From NCBI GenBank assembly GCA_951812335.1, contig OX638293.1:2377584-2441583 (forward strand): a DNA stretch of 64,000 nt, read 5' to 3'. The stretch is from Rhodothermales bacterium. Lineage in GTDB: Bacteria; Bacteroidota; Rhodothermia; Rhodothermales; VXPQ01. The notes beneath the pieces were generated by a model. The model did no database searches and was not told the DNA's origin. It worked only from the letters and a program-made list of their open reading frames with translations. Each line of letters begins with the position of its first letter. Position 1 is the stretch's first letter. Position numbers and translations under genes: made by a program. Positions 1-7,637 of this stretch are shown one piece after another.

Positions 1-1780
1 ACTCAAGAAAGGAGTAGGCCATCCAGCCGTTAAAGCGCGTACGAAGAAAAGCCCCGTACTTGGCGAATACGTCTATTCCCCGCGCCATTCCCTCACCGCC
101 ATTGGTGTGGTTGAACTCGGGATGACGCAAGACCAGATTACGGTAAGGCTTGTGATAAGCTTCCAGTCGCAGCATGAGCAAGTCGCGCTCGTGGCTCAAC
201 CCGGCAATGAAATGCTGAGCACGCTGGGGACCCAGCGCCGGATTTCCGCTGGCGGTGTTGTATTCGAAGGGAGCAGGAAACTGATGGTATAGGCCCCAAG
301 CGAGCCGCACATCCGTATTTTTGGACAACGCATAGCGTAGGGAAATACGCGGATCAACGACGACTGTACTGGCCAGGCTGTGATAATCGGTACGCACGCC
401 CGTGTTGGCTGCAATCCGCCGCGTAGGCTTCATTTCGACTTCCGCGTAGGCGCCGGTGCGCGTAGCGCTATACACCTCGTCGAGTTCGAAAACGTCCGCC
501 GCAGGGTCAAGAATGTCCTCCTGAAACGGAACGGTGCCACGGAAGCGGCTCCTTGTGCGTTCGGCCTCGGCACCGAAACGGATACTCGCTCGCTCGCTTG
601 AAGCACGCTCGACATCGGTGCGGAGCTTATAGGTGTCGTCGCCCGGTTCCAGATCCAAATTGCCCATTTGCTGGTGTGCTGCGTACCGATTCAGCGAGGC
701 GCTTGTTTGCACGAGCCAACCCTTGTAAATATCGATCCACTGGACATTGTGAAGCCAACTGGTAGTCTGGCCTCGGTAAACGCCGTCGAATGAGGGCTGA
801 TCTACATGCACGCCCAACCGGTCGTCCGTTGTGAAGTTGAAAAACTTGAGTCGCCCGGTAGGCGAGTATTGATAGATAAGGCTCAGGTTTCCGTCATAAC
901 CACGCGGAGAGATCGTGAATTGATCATGCTGGCCATTAAACCGAAACATGAGCTCCGTGAAGCTTCGGTTCCCCGTAAAGCGCAAGCCGAGCTTGCCGGG
1001 AACGACTGGCACATTGACGCCCAGTGACGCTGCGGCGAGACCGAGGTTGAACGAATAATTCTGCTGCTGCGGCATGTTTTGGCTGTCCATGGATAGTACT
1101 GCCGAAAGGGCATTGCCATAGCGAGCCGGGAAGCCCCCGGATGAAAACACCGTGCCGCGTACCATGAAAGGAGGAATGATCCCGAACACTCCTCCGGTGG
1201 GAGACTCAAATTTATAGGGATGGGTAAGCGTGGCCTGGTCGAGCAGTATGACGGTTTCACTCACATCGCCACCGCGGACGAAAAGACCAGCTCCTTCGTC
1301 TACCATCGACACACCCGGAAATGTCTTGATGGCCCGAAAAATATCTGCTGCGGCTCCAGGTGTCGTAACCACTTCCAACGACTGCAGAGTGGCAGTCTCT
1401 GCTTCCCCAGTGGAATACGCACTGGCCGTTACCTCCACTTCGTCAAGGGCGATAAGCGCTTCTCGAAGCACAAGACGCACCGTTACGGTGTCTCCCGGCG
1501 CCAGATGAAGGACGCGTTTCGCAGGCTCGAAGCCGATCATAGTCGCCTGAATCACCTGTCTCCCCCGATGTTGGGTGGCGAATTCAAAACGTCCATCTCG
1601 CTGCGTTGCCGCTCCATCGGTTGTACCTGTAATCTGCACATTGACGAACGGCATTGGCAATCCGCCAGCATCTACGACTTCGCCAAGCAAAACAGCCCGC
1701 TCCGGTATTTGCGCCTGAACTACCGTCAGGAAACACAGGCCGCAAAGAAAAGTCGTGATCGAGGCTTTTGTGAAGAACAT
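1..1780 (-). CDS. TonB-dependent outer-membrane receptor (partial, C-terminus outside the window)
   Basis: The minus-strand frame is open from an ATG at 1780 to the window edge, about 593 codons with no stop. It begins with a signal peptide ending VVQAQ, then a carboxypeptidase-regulatory-like beta-sandwich (about residues 27-105, GEVVDAGGLPMPFVNVQITG), then a plug domain (about 125-225, with IFRAIKTFPGVSM and GLFVRGGDVSETVILLD). The rest reads as beta-barrel strands. This is the Bacteroidota architecture for energised import of a nutrient or siderophore across the outer membrane; the substrate cannot be told. An in-frame ATG at 1804 would add eight residues before the signal peptide. Neither start has a clear ribosome-binding site, which is usual in this phylum. 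No SusD-like partner lies upstream within the window. Confidence 0.85.
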   Translation of the reverse strand, partial: MFFTKASITTFLCGLCFLTVVQAQIPERAVLLGEVVDAGGLPMPFVNVQITGTTDGAATQRDGRFEFATQHRGRQVIQATMIGFEPAKRVLHLAPGDTVTVRLVLREALIALDEVEVTASAYSTGEAETATLQSLEVVTTPGAAADIFRAIKTFPGVSMVDEGAGLFVRGGDVSETVILLDQATLTHPYKFESPTGGVFGIIPPFMVRGTVFSSGGFPARYGNALSAVLSMDSQNMPQQQNYSFNLGLAAASLGVNVPVVPGKLGLRFTGNRSFTELMFRFNGQHDQFTISPRGYDGNLSLIYQYSPTGRLKFFNFTTDDRLGVHVDQPSFDGVYRGQTTSWLHNVQWIDIYKGWLVQTSASLNRYAAHQQMGNLDLEPGDDTYKLRTDVERASSERASIRFGAEAERTRSRFRGTVPFQEDILDPAADVFELDEVYSATRTGAYAEVEMKPTRRIAANTGVRTDYHSLASTVVVDPRISLRYALSKNTDVRLAWGLYHQFPAPFEYNTASGNPALGPQRAQHFIAGLSHERDLLMLRLEAYHKPYRNLVLRHPEFNHTNGGEGMARGIDVFAKYGAFLRTRFNGWMAYSFLE

Positions 1781-1961
1781 GAACCAATGCGCTGAAGCAA
1801 ACATGGAACGGTCAGCAATAAGTTAAACTGGTGGCCGTATCCGGTGATTCCGGCCTCGGCCCCTCATTCAAGCGGGGTCTCATATGCATGATGCTTCCTT
1901 GCCCCTCCTACTTCCATTTCACCGTTATGCATTCCCGGCTTCAGGAATGCAAAGCCAGGTA

Positions 1962-2864
1962 TTAATTTGACTCAGCTGCTTCTTGTGCCTCCAGGCTTGG
2001 CAAGAGTGCATACCTGACCCATCCGAAGTCAGGGTCCACTTCAAGGGCTTTTTCGAAAGCCTCCCGGGCCTTTCGGAGCTGACCCCGGTCCATATAGGCA
2101 ATTCCTGTCCAGGCATACGTTTCGTTGTGTCCCCAAGAGGGTAGCAGGGGATCTGCAAGCTCTTCCTGAGTAAATAGCAGGGCTGCACGCTCGAATCCCT
2201 CCATAGCCTTATCTGGACTACCGCCCCACATTCTGGGTGTGTTCCAGTTACTGATCGCTTCAATCAAAACCACGCGAGGATTGTCGGGATCCAGTTTTTT
2301 GGCTCTATTGATTGCCCTGCCCGACTTAAGGCCCAGCACTGCACCCATCAAAGGCCTAGCGCCGATTATCTGTCCATAGACGCTGGATAATAGTGCGTGC
2401 GCATCGGCCGAGGTTTCGTCACGCTCAATTGAGATCTCCAGTTGCTCCACCGCACTTTGAAGGCGCACTAATATTTCTCCTTCCCGATCTGTTCCATCTT
2501 CCTGGCTTCCGCTTCTCAAGAGATTAACAAGTTGATATTCGGTATATGCGATATAATAATGCGCCAGTGCGGCTCGAGCGGCATCAGCGGTGACACGTTC
2601 AAACGTAGCACGTGCAGTGAGCAGCTGGTCCATATCTCCTTGGGCGAGTCCCGCTTCCAATATCTGTTTTCCCCTGAGAAGCAGCGTGTCCGCAGGTTGC
2701 GCCTGTATGGCTGTCGTGAAGAGTAGGCCCATCACGAGCGACCACAAAAAAACTACCCGTTTCGTCGATTTTTCCGGAATGCGATCCCTGTCAAACATTG
2801 CAGTAAAACGGGGAAGATGGCTGGGAAATGCATGGTTATGTAGTCGTAGGCTTGATGCTCTCAT
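1962..2864 (-). CDS. Exported TPR-repeat protein
   Basis: A 300-residue protein. A hydrophobic segment (FLWSLVMGLLFTTAIQAQ, about residues 39-56) looks like a signal peptide, so the true start is probably an internal Met such as residue 23 (2798). Helical TPR-like repeats follow, clearest at the C-terminus (RKAREAFEKALEVDPDFGWV, about 262-281), with others around 130-250. The arrangement resembles TRAP-transporter T-component-like periplasmic TPR proteins, but no TRAP genes are nearby, so I infer only a periplasmic scaffold. It is read in the same direction as the TonB receptor gene downstream, separated by 180 bp. Confidence 0.6.
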   Translation of the reverse strand: MRASSLRLHNHAFPSHLPRFTAMFDRDRIPEKSTKRVVFLWSLVMGLLFTTAIQAQPADTLLLRGKQILEAGLAQGDMDQLLTARATFERVTADAARAALAHYYIAYTEYQLVNLLRSGSQEDGTDREGEILVRLQSAVEQLEISIERDETSADAHALLSSVYGQIIGARPLMGAVLGLKSGRAINRAKKLDPDNPRVVLIEAISNWNTPRMWGGSPDKAMEGFERAALLFTQEELADPLLPSWGHNETYAWTGIAYMDRGQLRKAREAFEKALEVDPDFGWVRYALLPSLEAQEAAESN

Positions 2865-2951
2865 GGAGCTTACGTTGCAAATTAATGTTAGAAATGGTCC
2901 GAAAAAACCGGACAGTTTTTCCAGCGTTTTTACGTGTAGCGCTGCATCGGG

Positions 2952-3200
2952 TTATGCCGCCTTGGGCAGCGGTTTTCGTTTGTAGAATACGTCGTCGGGG
3001 GTTCGGTTGTCAAGGCCCTGGTGCGGGCATTCCTCGTTGAAGTAGCGCAGGTAGTCGGCAATTCCCTTTCTGGCCTCGGCCACCGTCTCGTACGCACGCC
3101 GGTAAACTTCTTTCTGTTTAAAGCTGCGCCAGAAGTGCTCCACGCCCCGTTCATTTCCCTGAGCGGATAAGCAATACATCCTGTGCCCCCTCCAGGCGAA
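2952..3200 (-). pseudogene. IS3-family transposase remnant (OrfB integrase C-terminus)
   Basis: About 75 residues match the end of IS3-type OrfB integrases: EHFWRSFKQKEVYRRAYETV, then a segment with FNEECPHQGLDNRTPDDVF and a stop at 2952. The catalytic DDE core and OrfA are absent. The sequence upstream of about 3190 loses similarity just before the acylase stop codon, so this is a truncated relic and not a working element. No terminal inverted repeats of the parent insertion sequence could be recognised. Confidence 0.8.
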
Positions 3201-3244
3201 ACATATGCCCGATAGGGATAAAATACCATGCAAAGATAGTCCTT

Positions 3245-5764
3245 CTACGGTTTCCGCCCAGGATAAAGCTCCAGCAAATACTCAGGGGAAGTCAACTCTT
3301 CTCCCGGAGAAATTTCCACCAGAAAACCCTCCACCCAGCGTGCGGCCATGTCCCGGTAATGACGGTCCAGCGGATTGCCGGATTGGCCGGTGGGGAGAAA
3401 AAAGTACCCGCGCGGCGCTTGCGGCGCCATCCGGGCCACAAAGCGCTGGGAAACGCCTGCTTCGCCGACCCACGGGATGCTCCACGAGGTGGAGTCGAGC
3501 GGAGACCAACTGGAGCGGTCGGCGGCCCGCAGCGTGTAGGGGCCGCCGCGGGCGGGATACGGACCGACATGAAACGAGAAGAGCCGGTCGAGCATCTTTA
3601 CGCTGCCCAGCGGATGGGCCGAGCGCTCGAAACGCGCCTCCTCCCAGCGGACCTCTGCAAGGCCTGCCGCCGTACGGGCCGCTTCTTCCTCCCATTGCGC
3701 AAGGGTTTCGATTTCGGGCGTGCGCACGTCGTCGGCCCAAAGGGACAACTGGGTTCCCGGCGCATCGCCTTCTTCAAGCATCTGCACAAAGGCGAAGGCC
3801 GGAAAAGCGGCGTCCTCCACAAGTTCGTCTGCCGCAATCAGGGTGCGGAGGCGGTAGAGCCAGGCGAAGAAAGGAACGGGACCGAGCGAGCGGGGCTCGA
3901 TGGTGAGGTCCCAATCTTCAAGCACGGCGGCAAGCTCCTCCGCACCGATACGGCGGGCGGCGTCCACGGCCCGCTGTCGGGTAAGTCCGGCCCACAGGCT
4001 CCGCGAGTCGAGCTGCAGGCTTCGCATGTCGTCCACCGTCCATTCCGAAGCGCGCGAAAGCACATCATGAATGCGCCTCGCCCGAAACGGAGGGATATAC
4101 TCCTCCCCGATTTGTCCGAATGCGGCCCAACTCTGAAGGTTGTTGGCTGTGATAAGGTAATCGGAAGGGGGATCGATCCATGCAGGCGCCGAATCTTCAT
4201 CCCGGAGCTCCGTCCAGCCATGCGGCCACGTTTCGAGGGACAAAACGGTCGCGCCGACCACACCGGCGGGACGCAACGGGACCGAACCAATCAGGCGGTA
4301 CCCCAATCTCCCCTCGGTTGAAGCATAGACGAGGTTCTGGTGCGGCTGACTGAAGCCCCGCGCGGCCACGTCCATCTCTTCCACCGTGCGGGCATGATTC
4401 ATATTCACGAGCGTCTGGAAAGGGCCCCGCTCCAGAAATCCGGTCCAGAGCATGGACAGGACAAGCCCGCCCGCAGGCATCACGTCGGTAATAATCGGTC
4501 CCCGAACGGTGCGGCGGACGTCCCATTCCAGGGGTTGCTCCCGCCCGCGTACCCCGATGAGCTCGCGCCGGACATCGAGCGGGCGCCAGACGAAGCCATC
4601 CAGATAGCTGCGACCGTCCTCGCCGATGGTCTCGGCGATGAAATCGGCGCCGTCGATGGATCCGTTGGTGAACCCCCACGCAATGTGCCGAGAAAGACCT
4701 ATGACCACGCTATGGGCTCCCGGAATCGAGAAACCGGCCACATGGTGATCGGAATCTTCGACGGAGATGGCATTCAGATACCATGTCGAGGGCGCCCGGA
4801 GGTTAAGGTGCGTGTCGTTGGCAAGCAGCGGATACCCGTCCGCTGTTCGGGAAGGGCCGATCGCCCACGAGTTGGACGCTGGTAAACCAAGCCCTGCAAG
4901 CAGGCCCAGCGGATCGAGCGGCTCGCGAGGCGCCGGGGCAGCTTGAGCGAGGCGGGTTCGATACGCATCGGGAAAGACTGCTTCTCTGTTCTGCGCCGAT
5001 GTTTCGGACCCTGTCTCGTCGTCCGATGTCTCCGGTTCGCCGGGACGATCCTGCAAAATCGTGGGGCCCCAGGCAGGATAACGCGGCGTCAGCGCAGGGC
5101 GGTGCGTTTCGGGAAGACGGGCGAGCGCCTCGATACGATCCAGTTCCCCCTGCCACTTGGACAAATCGAACGTCATGCTGCGGGAGATGGAAAGCGAGGC
5201 CTGCGGAGTCCACGGCTGGGGATCGATGCCCAGAATCACGAACTCGGGCGGCCACGGGCCGCGCCAGCTTGCCAGTCGCGCGTTCACCCCCTCCGCATAG
5301 GCCCGGAGGGTGTCGAGCATGGACTCCGGCAGCGTGGCCATCTCCCGTTCCGCCGCTCCCCAAAAATCAAGGGTCCGGAGCAACTTGTCGGCCCCGATGG
5401 CAGGCTCGCCGAACAACTCGGCGAGACGTCCTTGCGCCACCCGTTGATACATTTCGAGCTGCCACAAGCGCTCGGAGGCATGGATAAAACCCTGCCCCCG
5501 TATGGCGTCCAGTTCGTTCTCGGCCCGGATGCGGGGAATGGCCCAGTCGTCGAAGGCAATGGTTACCGGGGCGGACAGACCGGGTACCTCCACGGCGCCC
5601 GACCGGGGCTGGATCGATTTACGCAGATACAAGCGCGCTCCGAGAACCGTGATACCCAGCAGGAACAGCACGTAAACCAGCGCCCATACCACGATGCGGC
5701 CGATCGCCTTGCCCCGGCGAACCGGCCCGGAGGAATCCGGCACAGCAGTTTGTTGCGGGTTCAT
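3245..5764 (-). CDS. Penicillin-acylase-family (S45) N-terminal-nucleophile amidohydrolase
   Basis: An 839-residue protein. A membrane-anchor/signal helix lies at about 22-43, followed by the alpha-chain region (GFIHASERLWQLEMYQRVAQ), a spacer, and the autoproteolytic site ASNSWAIGPSRTADGYPLLA. Ser297 there should become the N-terminal nucleophile of the beta chain. The following NDTHL and the later GVVGATVL/HGWTELRD segments fit the family, as does the length (750-850). Members hydrolyse amides such as penicillins, acyl-homoserine lactones or cyclic lipopeptides in the periplasm; the substrate cannot be told here. It lies 57 bp downstream of the CRTAC1-like gene on the same strand. The start is the first ATG, which keeps the anchor helix. 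Confidence 0.85.
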   Translation of the reverse strand: MNPQQTAVPDSSGPVRRGKAIGRIVVWALVYVLFLLGITVLGARLYLRKSIQPRSGAVEVPGLSAPVTIAFDDWAIPRIRAENELDAIRGQGFIHASERLWQLEMYQRVAQGRLAELFGEPAIGADKLLRTLDFWGAAEREMATLPESMLDTLRAYAEGVNARLASWRGPWPPEFVILGIDPQPWTPQASLSISRSMTFDLSKWQGELDRIEALARLPETHRPALTPRYPAWGPTILQDRPGEPETSDDETGSETSAQNREAVFPDAYRTRLAQAAPAPREPLDPLGLLAGLGLPASNSWAIGPSRTADGYPLLANDTHLNLRAPSTWYLNAISVEDSDHHVAGFSIPGAHSVVIGLSRHIAWGFTNGSIDGADFIAETIGEDGRSYLDGFVWRPLDVRRELIGVRGREQPLEWDVRRTVRGPIITDVMPAGGLVLSMLWTGFLERGPFQTLVNMNHARTVEEMDVAARGFSQPHQNLVYASTEGRLGYRLIGSVPLRPAGVVGATVLSLETWPHGWTELRDEDSAPAWIDPPSDYLITANNLQSWAAFGQIGEEYIPPFRARRIHDVLSRASEWTVDDMRSLQLDSRSLWAGLTRQRAVDAARRIGAEELAAVLEDWDLTIEPRSLGPVPFFAWLYRLRTLIAADELVEDAAFPAFAFVQMLEEGDAPGTQLSLWADDVRTPEIETLAQWEEEAARTAAGLAEVRWEEARFERSAHPLGSVKMLDRLFSFHVGPYPARGGPYTLRAADRSSWSPLDSTSWSIPWVGEAGVSQRFVARMAPQAPRGYFFLPTGQSGNPLDRHYRDMAARWVEGFLVEISPGEELTSPEYLLELYPGRKP

Positions 5765-5821
5765 GGCACGGAATCTATGCGCATCGCCGGTTCGGAGGGC
5801 TTCCAGGAAAACAACCCCTGC

Positions 5822-7627
5822 TCACCACGCGGTCAGCCGGGCGGCGCCTTCCACGACCCGGTACTGCCGGTTGCCCTCGACATTGGCGAAGCGATCCACG
5901 GCGCCGCTGGACCATCGGACAATAAGGCTGTCGGCAGCAAGGCGTTCTCCCAATCCGAACGTGACCGGCAGTTCGCTCTGGGACAGGTAGCTAGACCCGG
6001 TGCGAACGCGGCGCTCCATTCGGAGGTCGCCAAGCACCACTTCCACGGAAGACGAAAGGCCTTCGCGGTTGCTGGCGCTTCCCTCCAGCATCACGCGAAG
6101 AAAAACGGGGTTATCGCCGGAGCCGACGACTCCATTCTCCAGCAAACCGTTTCTCCACAGGTGGGCGCCGCCCCCGTTTTCGACCATCAGCACGTCCATG
6201 TCGCCGTCGCGATCGTAATCCGCAGCGGCTGCTCCCCGGGCCACGAATTCCTCAGCGAACACCCCGCCCAGCGCGGGAGCCGCATCCTCGAAGGCGCCGT
6301 CCCCCCGGTTCAGAAAAAGGTGCGGCTTCTCTTCGTAGCCGACATTATCCTGTACCGTCTCGATTTCCGGCTGCACGTGGCCATTCGCCGCAAACAGGTC
6401 GAGGTCCGTATCGAGATCGAAATCCGCAAGGAAAAGAGAAAAGGTGAGCGTCATCAGCGAAGGGCGCCCGATCTGCGAAAGCGCGGCCCGGTCTATGAAC
6501 AGCCCGTCGTGCAGGTGCCGGTATACCCCGATCATCTCCGAAGAAAAATTGCCTACGAACACGGACGCCTGCCCCGTGCTGTCCACAATTCCTGCATCCA
6601 CGCCCATCCCGGCACGCGCTTTCCCGTTCTCGTCATAGGCGACGCCGCTCAACGCTCCCCTTTCGGAAAACGTACCGTCCCCGTTGTTTACATACAGATA
6701 GTCCGGCTGCGTGTCGTTCGCCACCATCAGGTCGGGCCAGCCATCCCGGTTGAAATCCAGCTCCGCCACGCCAAGCGTCTTGCCCGCGGCCGGCAGAAAA
6801 CCCGCAGCGGCGGTTTCGTCTGCAAACGTGCCGCCCCCGTGGTTGCGATAGAAGCGTCCGGCAACGCCCTCGTAAGTTTCCGGGGTGCAATATGCCTTGT
6901 TCACCCCGTCGAGCGAGCAGTAAATATCCGTCTCCGGAGACCATGCCACATAATTCCCCACGTACAGGTCGAGATCCCCGTCCCGGTCCGCATCGAAGAA
7001 AATAGGCGAGGAACTCCACACGGCCTCGCCGGCCACGCCGGCTTCGCGACCCACCTCGACAAAAACCCCGCCTTCGTTGCGGAAAAGCAGGTTTTCGGCC
7101 AGCGCGGAAAGGTAGATATCGAGGTCCCCGTCCCCGTCGTAGTCCGCAGCAGCGATACCGAGCCCGTACACCTCGCGCACCCCGCCAAATTCTGCCAGCC
7201 CCACCGCTTCCGTCACCTCCGAGAAGGTCCCATCGCCGAGATTCCGGTAAAGCCGGAGAGGAAGCACCTCCTGTTGTGCCTCACTGCCCATCGCGGAACC
7301 TCCCGAATCGGACCAGCGCCCCCCACCCGCCAGCGAAATATCCTGCCAACCGTCCCCGTCGTAGTCGAAAAAGGCGGCGCCTGACCCCATAGACTCGGGA
7401 AACCAGATCTGTCCGAACGCTCCTGTTTCGTGGCGGAAGCCGGAGAGGCCCGCAGACTCCGTTACATTCTCAAACGAAAGCCGGTCCGAAAAAACGCGCG
7501 CCGGGGCTTCGTCCGTCTCTGCCGGCGATCCGCCGCAGGCCGACCATATGCCCGCAAGCAGCACCACGGCCAGTGCAGCGCCTGGGGATATGGAAAAAGC
7601 GGCGGCGGGGGCGCCCGGATCCTTCAT
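5822..7627 (-). CDS. FG-GAP/VCBS-repeat lipoprotein with ASPIC/UnbV domain (CRTAC1-like)
   Basis: Starting at the ATG at 7627 (GAGGAA nine bases upstream) gives about 601 residues with a lipoprotein-type signal, AVVLLAGIWSACGG. The frame stays open upstream but that part has no protein-like character. Several Asp-rich calcium-binding repeats follow (DYDGDGWQDISLAGGGRWSD, DYDGDGDLDIYL, DADRDGDLDLYVGNY, DFDLDTDLDLFAANG, DYDRDGDMDVLM), forming an integrin-like beta-propeller. The last ~100 residues are an ASPIC/UnbV domain. The start lies 10 bp after the stop of the multiheme cytochrome gene, so the two are probably co-transcribed. It is likely a surface or periplasmic partner of that cytochrome; the function is unknown. 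Confidence 0.85.
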   Translation of the reverse strand: MKDPGAPAAAFSISPGAALAVVLLAGIWSACGGSPAETDEAPARVFSDRLSFENVTESAGLSGFRHETGAFGQIWFPESMGSGAAFFDYDGDGWQDISLAGGGRWSDSGGSAMGSEAQQEVLPLRLYRNLGDGTFSEVTEAVGLAEFGGVREVYGLGIAAADYDGDGDLDIYLSALAENLLFRNEGGVFVEVGREAGVAGEAVWSSSPIFFDADRDGDLDLYVGNYVAWSPETDIYCSLDGVNKAYCTPETYEGVAGRFYRNHGGGTFADETAAAGFLPAAGKTLGVAELDFNRDGWPDLMVANDTQPDYLYVNNGDGTFSERGALSGVAYDENGKARAGMGVDAGIVDSTGQASVFVGNFSSEMIGVYRHLHDGLFIDRAALSQIGRPSLMTLTFSLFLADFDLDTDLDLFAANGHVQPEIETVQDNVGYEEKPHLFLNRGDGAFEDAAPALGGVFAEEFVARGAAAADYDRDGDMDVLMVENGGGAHLWRNGLLENGVVGSGDNPVFLRVMLEGSASNREGLSSSVEVVLGDLRMERRVRTGSSYLSQSELPVTFGLGERLAADSLIVRWSSGAVDRFANVEGNRQYRVVEGAARLTAW

Positions 7628-7637
7628 CGGTCGTTCC

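Noticed and set aside
2952-3200. A complete IS3 element
   Set aside because: Only the last part of OrfB is left, with no OrfA, no catalytic core and no inverted repeats.
5743-5821. A separate small gene between the acylase and the CRTAC1-like gene
   Set aside because: The gap is only 57 bases, and any longer frames there only extend neighbouring genes in a shadow frame.
3205-7384. Long plus-strand open frames opposite the acylase and CRTAC1-like genes
   Set aside because: They are antisense shadows of GC-rich genes, with Arg/Pro/Gly-rich composition and no recognisable domain.
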